Shown here: positions 23,549-35,420 of the stretch, one piece after another
How positions within the stretch are numbered: the first letter of the stretch is position 1
Layout: the number at the start of each line of letters is the position of its first letter
DNA from: Brachynemurus nebulosus
Taxonomy: Eukaryota; Arthropoda; Insecta; Neuroptera; Myrmeleontidae
Assembly: GCA_035578155.1 (NCBI GenBank)
Contig: JAPWDM010000017.1
Span: 1,636,001-1,700,000, forward strand
Length of the DNA: 64,000 bases
Direction of reading: 5' to 3'
The notes under the pieces: generated by a model
The model's database searches: none
Told to the model about the DNA's origin: nothing
The model's input: only the letters and a program-made list of their open reading frames with translations
Translations under genes and position numbers: made by a program

Positions 23549-23944
23549 AGTAGCAGCCTCCCTTTATTTCAATGCTAGCATCCACCAACTTACGCTTGTA
23601 TCTCGTTTTTACTTCATTTGCAGCTCAACTATTCATTGCTCTTTCTAATTTTGAAATATTTGAAAATTTTTACATTGTAAGGTGTCTCGACTCTCTCCGC
23701 CCTTTTCTGAGGAGGGGGGAGTTGGGACTCCAAACCCGAATCAAATTTGTACATTTTTCTGTTTAATTAATCTCTCTATTGTGGTTTAAGGCTTCCTTGT
23801 ATTATCTGCATTTTACAATATTTATTTGTTTATTTTTTTTTTTTTATTTTTATATTTTTTATATACATCATTACATTTGTTTATAATAACAATTTGTCAA
23901 CCATTGTAATAAGCCACTTGGCTTAAAATACAATAAATTATATA
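22306..23944 (+). mobile_element. 5'-truncated LINE with 17 bp target duplication
   Basis: The direct repeat TATAACAAAACTGTGTA at 22289-22305 and 23945-23961 brackets the element exactly. It begins inside the RT just before YADD and runs through the stop codon and a 3' UTR that ends CTTGGCTTAAAATACAATAA. Truncation at the 5' end with a long duplication is the normal outcome of target-primed reverse transcription. The intact duplication and open frame indicate a fairly recent insertion. Confidence 0.9.
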
Positions 23945-24040
23945 TATAACAAAACTGTGTAGCTTAAAAGCAAATTTGTGTAGCTTAAAAGCAAATTATA
24001 ACAAAACTGTGTAGCTTAAAAGCAAAACTTCTTAGTTTGA
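23945..24040 (+). repeat. Three short tandem units next to the LINE
   Basis: TGTGTAGCTTAAAAGCAAA is repeated at about 23957, 23978 and 24009, and AACAAAACTGTGTA occurs twice. This is the pre-existing target region of the LINE. Confidence 0.8.
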
Positions 24041-24080
24041 GAGACCGGAAAAACGTTGGCGTTGAAATTTGAATTGTTTT

Positions 24081-24194
24081 AATCGAATTTTTCAACAGAA
24101 AAAATTAGACTTATACAGCCTATACGATAAAAACGGCGAGAGTAGGGGCGCTATCCGTTTTCGAACCCATAGAACACGATTCTGTAGAAAAAAA

Positions 24195-24266
<72 letters not shown>

Positions 24267-24588
24267 ATCCTTTTTTAATATTCAAAAATAAAACACAAAC
24301 GCTATTGGCGGATAAGCGTGGGTAGGAATGCCCTCGTACGAATTGTGTTGGCTTTTTTCCTGCTAACTGCTATCGGCACGAAATTGAAATTTACTGCGAT
24401 TCAGCCCTTAAAAACTTAAAACCGTTTTTTAAAGCCCCGATTAGCCGGACACTCATCATCAGTTTTGAAACCACCAAAATGACAAATCGCTTGTAGACTT
24501 TCAATCACATTTCCTTTGTAGACATTCAATACCGAAGATGAAGGGAAAAATTCGACTTCCGTGATGCGGCCGCGCTGCTCACGGCTTG
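24081..24588 (+). mobile_element. Compact complete HINE (508 bp)
   Basis: It has both ends of the family and lacks the tandem inner modules. The 5' part is AATCGAATTTTTC, ATTAGACTTATACAGCCTAT, GGCGAGAGTAGGGGCGC and AACACGATTCTG, then a TA tract (24198-24264). The 3' part is GGTAGGAATGCCCTCGTACG, GAAATTTACTG.GATTCAGCC, AAAATTCGACTTCCGTGATG and GCTGCTCACGGC, then T runs. Flanking TTTT occurs on both sides. Its undisturbed GTAGGAAT gives the empty site for the hAT-like element at 14328-17750. Confidence 0.85.
24198..24264. repeat. (TA)n microsatellite inside a HINE
   Basis: A TA tract at the standard HINE position, after AAAAAAATGTC. Confidence 0.95.
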
Positions 24589-25756
24589 TTTTTTTATTTT
24601 TCAGTTTCTTTAAAATAAAATTTTAGGAGAATGTTTCTAATACCTTAAGGAAGATAGTCATGTAGAAAAAAAATCGATTTCTTTTTTTTTCTGCGAATCT
24701 CCCCTTAACTTCTATGTGAACCAAACTTATATGTGAATATCCGAACAAAACGACTTTTTTAATGCAAAAATCGACCAATATTTCATTAAAATTTAAATCT
24801 TCTTTTAAAAACTCGTACAAATTCGTTGCTTTTTTACTTTTTTGAATTTTTTTTGGTGGCAAAATTTTTTTTAATTTTTCATAAAATAAATAATTACGGC
24901 GGCTAGGGCGCGCGCCATTTGAGAACTTGTGGAGTGACCCGTTCTAATAAAAAACTTTTGTAGACGCCATTTATATACATATATACTGAAACAACAACAA
25001 AAAGGTTGTGACACTTTTAGTAAATAAAATGCCAAACCTCAGGAATAAAGATCAATTTTTTTCCTGTTAAAGAAAATTCCCGAAATTGTCTTTAATTACA
25101 CCCGTCATAAGGTGTTCCTTTCCTTAGGTGCAAGTGTTTGATACTAGGGATGATGGGACACTCTGTATCCAAACGAACATAATATAAATCTATTTACATA
25201 TTTTACACTATCAAATTTATATTTAACACATAAGACACAATCCGCAATACAAATATAAACTTTTTAAACTTTGAGTTTCGTTCTACTTGTGTGTGTATGT
25301 TTGGTATGTAATTTATAAGAAAATATTTTTAAATCTTACTGCATTAGTTGGCGAGTGAATGTTGTGTAAGCTTTCTTACCTACTGCTGCTGTTACAACTT
25401 ATGTCTATATGTACAAAAAAATTATTTGTAAAATTTATGATATGAAATGAAAAAGTTTTGTTCAGAAATTTTTATTTGAGTTTTTACTTATAATATTTAA
25501 AAGTAGCAAGTTTTACTAATATAAAATATAAGGAGTGGTACGTGAGCAAAACGTTGTTTTTAGTATAATAAAACATTTTTTTTATTTACAAATATGTGAG
25601 CGATTAATTCTTTTCTAACAAATTTTATTTTTTTTTTTATGTAAGTTTTTATATAAAAATTTCTAAACATAATGACTTTATAACAAATTGAATACACTTA
25701 TGGGGTTATAGAAATTTATGGTGTTCAGTCTTTATTATATAATAATATATTTACAA
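24589..25756. other. No recognisable gene
   Basis: AT-rich sequence. The 79-codon minus-strand frame at 24623-24862 has a Lys-rich start but no family features I recognise. Confidence 0.4.
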
Positions 25757-26426
25757 ATCAATAAGCGCGGTAGCGCGTCGGCAAGTTCTCACCAGCCGTA
25801 CGTGCACCAAGCTATATTTACACGAACCATTTCAAGCCATTTTTGACCCCCTAAAAACTCTAGTTCTATTGGTTGTATTGAATTAAAATTTTGCATACAC
25901 AATAACACACTCGAAATCACTCTCAATTTCAAATTTCATCGATCTAACTTTCGTAGTTCCTGAGGTATAGGTCTCCAAAAATCGACAATTTTGGCACTCA
26001 CTCATTCACTCACTCACTGAGGGATCATCAAAACCTCTGGCCTATTTCCAGTGGACATAGGAAATTGAAATTCGGTCAGAATATAGATCTGAGTCTAACA
26101 GTAAAGGGAAAAATCTAAAATCATAATATTTTTCGTTATTTTCGCTATTTGTGCCCTTTCTTTGGAAAAATACAGGGCAATTTTATATAAAAAAAATATT
26201 ACTCAAAGCCTTCCTTAATATTCAAATCTATTAGTTGTCGGTAACTATGAAAATAAAATAATTACTTATAGCAACAAATTACCTACTATGAATCGTATAA
26301 ACATTTTCACCTATTATGATTAATAAACGTCAAAAATAATTTAATTTACAAAAATTTACAAATACTTGGTTTACGATAGCCATGGAAATGATTTTTCAAA
26401 GTGAAGATACAATTCAGTCATGATTT

Positions 26427-26944
26427 AATTTTGTGACTTAGAACCTGTGAAAATTAAGTTCAAAATTTTCAGTCGGGCTTACGTATACAGGGAGCAATTC
26501 CCACTTTGTTTGGCGTACGCTATAACGATTCATAAAAGTCAATGTTTAAGTCTGGATAGTGCCCTTTTAGATATTGGCTCATCAATATTCGCATGTGCTC
26601 AGGCATAGGTTGCACTATCCAGAGTAAGACATCTCCAAGGTGTTCACTTAATAAATTTTGACCCGAGTCAGATTAAAGCACAATAAAGTGCAATAGCAGA
26701 GTACAATAGGCTTAGATCTTTGTATCGAAGAGATTTAAATAAAATTATCCTTAAAAAGAACAAAATTCAAAAAATTCCGAACAGAGAGTGGATTTTGCGA
26801 CCAAATTTTATCGCTGTTCAAATACCAAATGAATCCTATAGTAAAAGATCCAGTCAAAAACGTAAAAATAAAACTAAATCAGACTGCAAATCGAAAAAAA
26901 AAGAAATAAGTACTGCTTGCTTGCTATCCTACTATCTAAATTGA
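26427..26944 (+). pseudogene. Pif1-type helicase C-terminus (Helitron/Helentron), left copy
   Basis: One frame reads [14 protein letters not shown], then [16 protein letters not shown] (26498-26542; helicase motif V-like block), LDSALLDIG, then A.AYVALSRVR (about 26595-26629; motif VI with the arginine of ALSR), followed by HLQGVHLINFD and EYNRLR. This order is the standard C-terminal end of the SF1B Pif1 helicase that forms the second half of Helitron/Helentron Rep-helicase proteins. In-frame stops at TAG 26606-26608 and TAA 26684-26686 and a missing N-terminal part make it dead. A host Pif1 is less likely because of the dispersed, inverted-repeat context. Confidence 0.8.
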
Positions 26945-26987
26945 ACCAGTTTGTATTGGACTACATTTCCTACAAAATGTCGTGAAA

Positions 26988-27415
26988 TTCCACCAAAAAC
27001 ATAAATGTGAAAAATGGGTAAGTTCTAATATGTATTGTGTTAGCCTGAAAAAGAATTGAAATCAAAATAAACTGTCAAGTTCCAAACATATTTTTCGGAA
27101 TAAGATAAATTCTTTTAAAAAATATACATCAAGCTTTTTTAAGGTAAATAATAGAAATTTTTCATTAGAACTTGGGGAGTTTTTAACACCAAGTAATACA
27201 TGATAAATGAATAAAAACTCGCCATGTTCTAAAAATTTCTATTATTTACCTTAAAAAAGTTTGATCTATATTTTTTAAAACAATTTATCTTATTCCGATT
27301 TTGCATGAAAAATATTTTTGGAACTTGACAGTTTATTTTGATTTCAATTCTTTTTCGGGCTAACACAAGACATATTAGAACTTGCCCATTTTTCACATTT
27401 ATGTTTTTGGTGGGA
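26988..27415. mobile_element. Foldback MITE (CCACCAAAAACATAAATG ends), left copy
   Basis: A palindrome of about 428 bp with both ends reading CCACCAAAAACATAAATGTG then AAAATGGG(T/C)AAGTTC. A second copy is at 31591-32050, at the inner end of the other inverted-repeat arm. Confidence 0.85.
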
Positions 27416-28504
27416 TAAAATATTACACTAGTCGACACAAAAATCTTTTGATGAGTCTATGAACCCATTTAATGATTTATTCCTTTTGATTTTTCACCGC
27501 GAAACATTCTGAAAACTTATCCATCTTTTAAATTTGGCTTAGTTTCATTCGATCATACCCTATTTTTCTTTTTGATTTGAATATTGAATTGTTCTGTTTG
27601 AATAAAAGTGAAATAAATTTTGCATAATAAAAATATTTATTTATTCCATTCACTGGAATCCGAAAAAATTTCTTAAAATTCATAATATGGTGCTGAAAAC
27701 TATAAAACATAATCTATAAGAAATATCAAAAAATAATGTAAAAAGGTTGACTCTAAGCGACAACTTACAAGCTAGAATTTTATTTGCTATTAATTTTAAC
27801 GTGCTTTCCTGGGGTTAACAGGCCTTACAAGAGGGTGGGGTAGTTCGGGCTGGAAGAAGCCCGTAGCGATCGGTAGGGACTCAGGAAAAAGTAAAAACTT
27901 TTTTTTGCTCGTCACTTATTTTCTCAGGGAGAAATTTTTAAAGGGTGTGCTTTATTCCCGAGGCCTGGTCCTGATGGTCAAAAATAAAAAGAGTAATAGC
28001 AAAAAGTTGATAACAGTTGTAAAATTTTCCTGTTCTGTTTTTATTTGCAAACTGCTGGGGGTGGAAGTTGGATTAGTAATTGATAAGGAAATGTTATATA
28101 ATAATTTTTGAATTATGGTAGACGTAAAGATTATTTAAAAGAATATCTGACAAAATAGTCAAATAATTTTCGATAACTAATCATAAAAACTTCTTTTAGA
28201 AAATGAAGCAAAATTAGACGAACCCAGTTTTTGTCTCTTTTCCTTTTCCTTTTTGTTATTTTAAAGGGCCGAGGTCAACAATCCACATGAGGTATAAAAA
28301 ATACTTTAGTCCTGTGGCGTATATATTATTTTTTGCAATTTCGAATAATTTAAAGTCTTAAAAATTAAGAAAAAATTAATTTAAATGTCACTCAAATTGT
28401 ATGTAATAATATTACATCAAGTATACTTTAGATAGATCAATCGAAATTGTACATACCATACAATATAACTGTTTGTCTTTATCTACAGGTTTGAATTTAT
28501 TTAT
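27416..28504. other. No recognisable gene (spacer)
   Basis: AT-rich spacer of the large inverted repeat. Short open frames here show no family features. Confidence 0.4.
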
Positions 28505-28880
28505 TACTAGCCGTATACCCACCCGATGGGGTTTACTATCGGCGACATCTCAGGATGTCAGTCAGAGTCAAAGATTTATTAAATAAGATACTATTTATTT
28601 TAATAGCCACAGTAACATATTTTTATATATCTTTAACTTCCAAAATGACGAATTTTCATACAAATTTTCATTCCCCATTTAACCCACTTGGGGGACGAAT
28701 TTTCTAAAATCCTTTCTTAGTGTTTTTAATTTTACCTAAATTACATAGGGAATTCCTGTGCAAAATGACATTCTTCTTAACCCAGCGGTTTAAGCTGTGC
28801 GTCGTCTGTCACTCCGTCAGTCAGTGTTAGAGATTTAATAAGTAGGTTTTAAATTACCTAGTAACGCTATTTAATTTAAT
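28505..28880 (+). repeat. Arthropod dispersed repeat, RTE-type LINE/SINE tail
   Basis: It contains ACTAGCCGTATACCCACCCG, CACTTGGGGGACGAATTTTC, AAATCCTTTCTTAG, CAGCGGTTTAAGCTGTGCGT and GTCAGTCAGT, the phrases (in this order) of a non-coding tail I recognise from many insect genomes. Two GTCAGTCAG-plus-AGAGATTTA blocks (28558 and 28825) suggest a partial duplication. Confidence 0.55.
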
Positions 28881-29845
28881 TTTCACCTGCTGGTTGGTGA
28901 TGCTCTGTAATTTCTGCTTTTTGACTGGCTTAAAAGCGGGACCAAAAGAATTTTTTAGATCCTTGGGACTAAAAGTGACACTTTACTCCCTATTACGAGG
29001 GACTAAATCATGTATTTTAGTCCCGCAATTGCAAAAAATAATTTTTCTGTTGATTTGAATATTCTGTTGTGAAAACGTGTAAATCTTCATAGAACCTAAT
29101 TTTTTTTTAAACTGTAACTATGGATGAAACTATGAAAATAAATGAAAATTATCAAACCAACTTGTTAAAATAAATTATCAACTGAAAATTCTAATAGACC
29201 CCCACCCACAATATATTTACACCCACAAATTTTCTGCTACTATAAATCATTATTGTTATTTCTGTTTTGTTGTTTTGTGAATATAAAATTACTCTACTTC
29301 TAGAATAAATAGTTAACGTTAGCAACAATATCAATGATAATAATGTATAGCCCAGCGCCAACGCTTTCTTCCTCTCAATGTATTATTTTATGTCTTTGCT
29401 TCATTTCTCACTACAAGTTGTTGGCTTCTGGATTTTCACTATCGTCTTTATAGGCAGAGTGCCCAATGTACAAAAATGTAGCTCATTTCCTCGTCAGTAT
29501 AGAACATTTAAATAATAATATAATATATGTAGTATTAACTGTGCTAAAATTGATAGTTAGGGATACCGTTTTGAAAAGGGTTCAGAGGGAACCCGCCTTC
29601 TTGTACAAACCCCACTACAGATTGCCCGCTGTTTAAAACAATATGAAAAATGGCAACCTGTCTCTCTCTAGTTGTGGAGAATTTAATATATTTAATTTGC
29701 TGTTCAAAAATACCGGTGTTAAAGAAATATAGTATATTACTTTCCGAGGATCACACATGTTATTTTTATGGCCTCGAATGCATTTTGAAAATCCGAGACT
29801 GAAAGCCGAGAATTATTGAGCATTGATGGTCATAAAAATAAACTT
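28881..29845. other. No recognisable gene (spacer)
   Basis: AT-rich sequence, nothing with coding or element-end features identified. Confidence 0.4.
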
Positions 29846-29864
29846 ACACAGAAAAAAAAAACAG

Positions 29865-30635
29865 TGGTTTTATTTACAAAACCGCTTTGAGTATTCAGTT
29901 TTCGTTGTTAGAACTAAAATTTTAGTAATTGTAACGAAACTCGCTTCCAGTGATTGATATAAGTTTTATTAATACTACAAATTGCGTTTTATTAATGTGT
30001 ACTCTTAGTTTTAATATAAAATTTTGCAAATATTACAAAAACTTTTGTAATAACGAAAAAAAAGTTTAGTAGTATATTTTTGTAGCATTAATTACAGTTC
30101 TATTAAATATTTTAAGTAAATATAACAAAAATATTTGTAATTATAACACTGTTTTAAAAATCAAAATGCGCATGCTTAAACTAAAAATCTGTTTTGTAAT
30201 TAAAACGAAAATTTTTGTAATAATTAAATGACACTTGCGCAGAGTTGACAAGCTGATACGTTTAAGTGGTATTTTGTAACCGTTCATAATACTTATATGT
30301 ATGCATTTAAAGAAGCCCTGATAATATTTACAAAGCTATTTCTGTTCTTCAGTTTTTGCTGTTATAACTAAAATTTTAATATTGTTACAAAACTTGCCTC
30401 TACTACGATTTATTAATTCTTACTGTTATTTTTAAGACAAAATTTTGCAAATGTAACAAAAACATTTCTAATAACAAAAAATATTTTGATAGTATACTTG
30501 AGTTATTTAAAAATTTAAATGACAAAAAAATTTAGTGATTGTCACAAAGTTGTTTAATTTATCATTTAAAAACAGAGTTTTGTAATTACAACAAAAAGTT
30601 TTGTAATAAATAACTGACGCAAGCGCAGTATTAAC
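29865..30635 (+). repeat. Two diverged tandem modules of about 330-400 bp
   Basis: Modules starting about 29865 and 30320 share the order TT(A)TTTACAAA, GTTTT(C/T)G(T/C)TGTTA, AACTAAAATTTTA, AAATTTTGCAAAT, TTTTGTAATTA and a final TGAC(A/G)C..GCGCAG. Similarity is perhaps 70%. Confidence 0.65.
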
Positions 30636-31064
30636 GAATTTTTTGATTCTTAGAATAGCGCCCATCATCATAAATATTTATTACAAGCTGACAAGAGTTT
30701 ATGAAAAATATAGTATACAATCTGAATTTAAAATTGTTTGAACGTTAGAAATATGGGAAGAAAACTTGCTAATGGTTTTATTATCGAAAATCTAATAGAT
30801 ATTGGCTAGTAAGTATTTTCATAAATTATTTTTTGCCCACAAATATTAATACTATTCCTATTAAAATTTAATCTCTTTTTTTTCAGATAGGGTAAAAGAC
30901 CCCATTGTCGATCGGGGTTATAAGTCCGATCAGTTTTGACATTTATATCTTAATGAAGTTATTTCTGAAAGAAACCTTTGATAAAAAAAATTATTGTTAA
31001 TAGAATGGTTATTTTTCAATTTAAATTCACCTCACATTTAATGTCTCCTCACTTAATTTAAGAA

Positions 31065-31068
<4 letters not shown>

Positions 31069-31136
<68 letters not shown>
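31069..31136. repeat. (TA)n microsatellite
   Basis: A TA tract inside the GGGTAAAAGACC element. Confidence 0.95.
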
Positions 31137-31590
31137 CAATTTTTGTTGAATTCGTGAATTTTTAATATGGTGGATGATCATTATTCAAAACACATGGGTT
31201 ATAAATTGTAACATTTTTCACCGAATTTTTAAAGTTATTAGCATAATAAAAGTATACAAATAATTGTTATTAATCCACTTAAGAGATTAGGATAGCTAAA
31301 TTAAATTTTATATGTGTTAAATATTATTTGTATGACTGATCCTTCTTGGGACCCAAGTTTTAGAGTTGGGTACGGCATTTTGAGAATTATATATTGCATA
31401 TCTCTTTTATAAACATTTTTAATTAATTTTTGGGTTTAAAACACTTAACTAACCGTTTTTATAATTTCACTTTAATATTTTATTTATTTCAGAACGTAAA
31501 ATCAATTGAAAAATAATTAATATTGAATTAAAACTTCGAAATTGAAATAAAAACGTCAGACATTTAGATTTGAAACGATATATAAATATA

Positions 31591-32050
31591 TCCCACCAAA
31601 AACATAAATGTGAAAAATGGGCAAGTTCTAATATGTGTCATATGTATTGTGTTAGCCTGAAAAAGAATTGAAATCAAAATAAACTGTCAAGTTCCAAACA
31701 TATTTTTCGTGCAAAATCGGAATAAGATAAATTGTTTTAAAAAATATACATCAAACTTTTTTAAGGTAAATAATAGAAATTTTTCATTAGAACATGGCGA
31801 GTTTTTATTCATTTATCATGTATTACTTGGTGTTAAAAACTCCCCAAGTTCTAATGAAAAATTTCTATTATTTACCTTAAAAAAGCTTGATGTATATTTT
31901 TTAAAACAATTTATCTTATTCCGATTTTGCACGAAAAATATGTTTGGAACTTGACAGTTTATTTTGATTTCAATTCTTTTTCAGGCTAACACAATACATA
32001 TGATACATATTAGAACTTGCCCATTTTTCACCTTTATGTTTTTGGTGGGA
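31591..32050. mobile_element. Foldback MITE (CCACCAAAAACATAAATG ends), right copy
   Basis: A 460 bp palindrome, homologous to 26988-27415 and about 30 bp longer because of small indels. The 81-codon frame at 31709-31954 is a by-product of the palindrome. Confidence 0.85.
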
Positions 32051-32093
32051 TTTCACGACTTTTTGTAGGAAATGTAGTTTAATACAAACTGGT

Positions 32094-32565
32094 TCAATAG
32101 ATAGTAGGATAGCAAGCAAGCAGTACTTATGTATTTCTTTTTTTTCGATTTGCAGTCTGATTTAGTTTTATTTTTACGTTTTTAACTGGATCTTTTACTA
32201 TAGGATTCATTTGGTATTTGGACAGCGATAAAATTTGGTCGCAAAATCCACTCTCTGTCCGGAATTTTTTTAATTTTGTTCTTTTTAAGAATAATTTTGT
32301 TTAAATCTCTTCGATACAAAGATCTAAGCCTATTGTACTCTGCTATTGCACTTTATTGTGCTTTAATCTGACTCGGGTCAAAATTTATTAAGTGAACACC
32401 TTGGAGATGTCTTACTCTGGATAGTGCAACCTATGCCTGAGCATATGCGAATATTGATGAGCCAATATCTAAAAGGGCATTATCCAGACTTAAACCTTGA
32501 CTTTTATGAATCGTTATAGCGTACGCCAAACAAAGTGGGAATTGCTCCCTGTATACGTAAGCCCG
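32094..32565 (-). pseudogene. Pif1-type helicase C-terminus, right copy
   Basis: Minus-strand reading repeats the left copy: [25 protein letters not shown], A.VALSRVR, then HLQGVHLINFD. The TAG in the motif VI neighbourhood is in the same place as in the left arm, so the gene was already broken before the two arms were formed, or the arms have been homogenised since. Role as for the left copy: rolling-circle transposon helicase, now inactive. Confidence 0.8.
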
Positions 32566-33299
32566 ACTGAAAATTTTGAACTTAATTTTCACAGGCTCTA
32601 AGTCACAAAATTAAATCATGACTGAATTGTATCTTCACTTTGAAAAATCATTTCCATGGCTATCGTAAACCAAGTATTTTACTCCAAATTTTTGTAAATT
32701 AAATTATTTTTGATGTTTATTAATCATAATAGGTGAAAATATTTATTAGTAAAATATTTATATTCATAGTAGGTAATTTGTTGCTATAAATAATTATTTA
32801 ATTTTCATAGTTACCGGCAACTAATAGATTTGAATATTAAGGAAGGCTTTGAGTAATATTTTTTTTATATAAAATTGCCCTGTATTTTTCCAAAGAAAGG
32901 GCACAAATAACGAAAATAACGAAAAATATTATGATTTTAGATTTTTCCCTTTACTGTTAGACTCAGATCTATATTCTGACCGAATTTCAATTTCCTATGT
33001 CCACTGGAAATAGGCCAGAGGTTTTGATGATCCCTCAGTGAGTGAGTGAATGAGTGAGTGCCAAAATTGTCGATTTTTGGAGACCTATACCTCAGGAACT
33101 ACGAAAGTTAGATCGATGAAATTTGAAATTGAGAGTGATTTCGAGTGTGTTATTGTGTATGCAAAATTTTAATTCAATACAACCAATAGAACTAGAGTTT
33201 TTAGGGGGTCAAAAATGGCTTGAAATGGTTCGTGTAGATATAGCTTGGTGCACGTACGGCTGGTGAGAACTTGCCGACGCGCTACCGCGCTTATTGATA

Positions 33300-34000
33300 C
33301 GTTATCTATCGTCATATACTTAATTTAACTGTTTAAAAATTCACAATAGCGTATAGATAAGTTAGAATCATGTTAGAATGTACACAATGTTTTTTAATAC
33401 ATAATTAGATGGCGAACGAAAATACATTATTTTAGTGGTTTATTTTATCGAATATTTAAACCCTTCTGTCATTGCTGCTATGTTTCACAAGGTGTCATTC
33501 TGTGATACTCTATGACACAGACTGACCCCTTGTAGTGGATAGAGTGTCAAAGTGACTGAAAGAGAATGGTTCAAATATTCGATAGTATAAGATTTGTACT
33601 ACTGTACGTGATTTGAATTAATGCGCGATTCTTCATAGGGGTCAGTGTATTGATCTTTCAAAGGAGGTTAATATTTTCTGTCTGCTTTTTAATAGACGTC
33701 AACAAATTATAAAACAAAATCATTAATAAATCAAAATTTTTGGGTTATATTTTCTTAAAAACATATCCATTGGATTAAAAAAACTTGGTTTCATACTTAT
33801 TAAGAAAAAAAAAATGGGTGTTTTGTTTATTTTTTAATTTTTTTAAGCTAATTTAATGATACAGCTAAAAATAGTGATCGGTCATCGGGTCTCTTACCCT
33901 ACTAAAAGCAATTTTGGACATTACGGAAAAAATAGTATAAATTTGCAGTTAAATTAAACTTTTTTATAACGAAAAAAAAGTTCCTTCAGTTCAGAAATTT
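33300..34000. other. No gene; imperfect hairpin at about 33445-33592
   Basis: TATCGAATATTTAAACCC... pairs with ...GGTTCAAATATTCGATA, about 18 bp outer stem with further inner pairing (TCTGTCA/TGACTGA). It overlaps the right end of the GGGTAAAAGACC element. Confidence 0.5.
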
Positions 34001-34009
34001 ATAAAGCAC

Positions 34010-34336
34010 TAGCAAATTAAATGCATTTCTTTTCAAATTCAAGTAAGGGTTAATTTTTTGGTTAGACATTATTTTAAGCTTCATATTTTAGTTAGTAAAA
34101 TATTCTTTTTTTACAGATTGAAAACATGCTACTCTTTTTTCATCTTTTCACTCTGATTCTGAATCGAGTATGTAATCCATTATTCGACTATATGTAAAAC
34201 AACTCAATTAAGTAAATTACTAGCAAATTAAAAGCATTCTTTTTCAAATTCAAGTAAGTTTTTTATTATTTAGTTAGACATTTTTTATGTTTCATATTTT
34301 AGTAAAATATGCTTTTTTTACAGATAAATAACATGC
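34010..34336 (+). repeat. Two tandem units of about 115 bp, 211 bp apart
   Basis: TAGCAAATTAAA(T/A)GCATT, CAAATTCAAGTAAG, TTAGTTAGACATT..TT, TTCATATTTTAGT, CTTTTTTTACAGAT and AACATGCT recur at 34010-34130 and 34221-34336. The repeated (T)nACAG looks like a splice acceptor, but no exon is recognised. Confidence 0.75.
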
Positions 34337-34585
34337 TTGTTTTTGTTTTGTTTTTTTAAAACTTTTCACTGAATTTTGAAGATGTAATTAAATATTGGAC
34401 TACAGTTACATCTTTCAATGAAATTTGTTTAACATTAGTTCTGAATATAAAAATATGTTAAAATTATTTCTAAAGCACATATCTCCTGTAAGTTAAAAAA
34501 TTTTAACATAACTTTTTATTTTTTTGTATTAATTAATTAATAAATTCATTTATATAAAATAAAATTTTTCTTATTTTATAGGGAC

Positions 34586-34686
34586 TAACTGGATGTACTT
34601 TGATAATTAATGTAATGCAGTGTAAAATAGATGTGAAGTTTGAATTTTACATGTTCTTTTTTACATTAATTATCAAAGTATATCCA
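34586..34686. repeat. Short hairpin of about 28 bp arms
   Basis: ACTGGATGTACTTTGATAAT and its near complement (ending CTATCCAAT-like at 34683) enclose a 35 bp loop. MITE-like size, ends not fixed. Confidence 0.6.
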
Positions 34687-35037
34687 ATAAGTTCCTTTCC
34701 TTCACAAATATCCTTAATGATATTTACAGGGGTAATTTGTAACTACAACAAAAAAATATAGTAAAATTTACTATAAAATTTAGTATTATTAATAAATAAA
34801 TCATACCTATTACAAATTCCATTTAGTAATTATAACAACGTTTATTAAATGTTCAATAAAACATACATTGAGTTTTATTCACAAAAATAAGTATTTGTGA
34901 TAATTACAAAAGTTTTAGTAATCAGATTTTTAATAAAAGTGGTTTTGTAATATTACTAAAGGGTTCTATTGGAGTAAAAATTTTGTAATATTAATTCACG
35001 TTTTTGTAATATACAGTGAGTTTTTTTTTTCGTATAC

Positions 35038-35420
35038 GGACCGAGAACAAGTAAGTTGTTTTCTCAATCAAAAAAAAAATTATAAATAAATTTAAAAAAT
35101 AATATTAAAAAATAATTTTATTGAAAAATGCTATTTTAATAAAAATGAATAGTAGGCATCTTTAAGTAATTGATTCCATAGGGAAATATATTTACTAATT
35201 GACGGTAAGCGATTAATTACGTTCCCAGGAAGACCAGTGAAGAATTGTCAACTAAAAAAAACACGATAGCGAAGCTGAAGCGTTTTTGGGTTGACAGTTC
35301 TTCGAGTTAAATTGCTTTTAGGCAAGAAATTTGAGTTGTAGAGAACACAAATTTATTTAGGAAAAATATAAAACTCAAGTGTAATACGGTAGGACAATTT
35401 AACGGATAAAGTAAATTTGT
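35038..35420. other. No recognisable gene
   Basis: AT-rich sequence. AAGAATTGTCAACT and TTGACAGTTCTTCG at about 35242 and 35292 make a small inverted pair. Confidence 0.4.

Larger units (their letters stand above)
25757..27415 (+). repeat. Left arm of a 7.5 kb inverted repeat (Helentron-derived)
   Basis: It starts ATCAATAAGCGCGGTAGCGC and matches the reverse complement of 31591-33298 at about 97-98% by eye, including a CACTCACTCATTCACTCACT stretch, the Pif1 relic and the inner foldback element. The spacer between arms is about 4.2 kb. Confidence 0.9.
31591..33298 (-). repeat. Right arm of the 7.5 kb inverted repeat
   Basis: Reverse complement of 25757-27415, ending ...GCGCTACCGCGCTTATTGAT at 33298. 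A few substitutions and short indels separate the arms. Confidence 0.9.
30890..33899. mobile_element. 3 kb TIR element GGGTAAAAGACC, TA target duplication
   Basis: The left GGGTAAAAGACCCCATTGTC and right end (inverse GGGTAAGAGACCCGATGACC) are TIRs with few mismatches over about 24 bp, flanked by TA at 30888-30889 and 33900-33901. It contains a TA tract and the right arm of the Pif1-bearing inverted repeat, so that arm was inserted into it. Confidence 0.7.
29846..35037. mobile_element. Candidate 5.2 kb element with ACACAGAAAAAAA ends
   Basis: The left end ACACAGAAAAAAAAAACAGTG then TTACAAAAC, and the right end (inverse: ACGAAAAAAAAAACTCACTG then TTACAAAAAC), are imperfect inverted repeats. 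Modules rich in TTTTGTAAT(N)ACAACAAAA occur at both ends (29865-30630 and 34735-35025). It encloses the 30890-33899 element. Superfamily unresolved; confidence is limited because the ends are A-rich. Confidence 0.5.

Noticed and set aside
31709..31954. 81-codon frame as a gene
   Set aside because: It lies entirely within the foldback MITE and mirrors itself across the palindrome.
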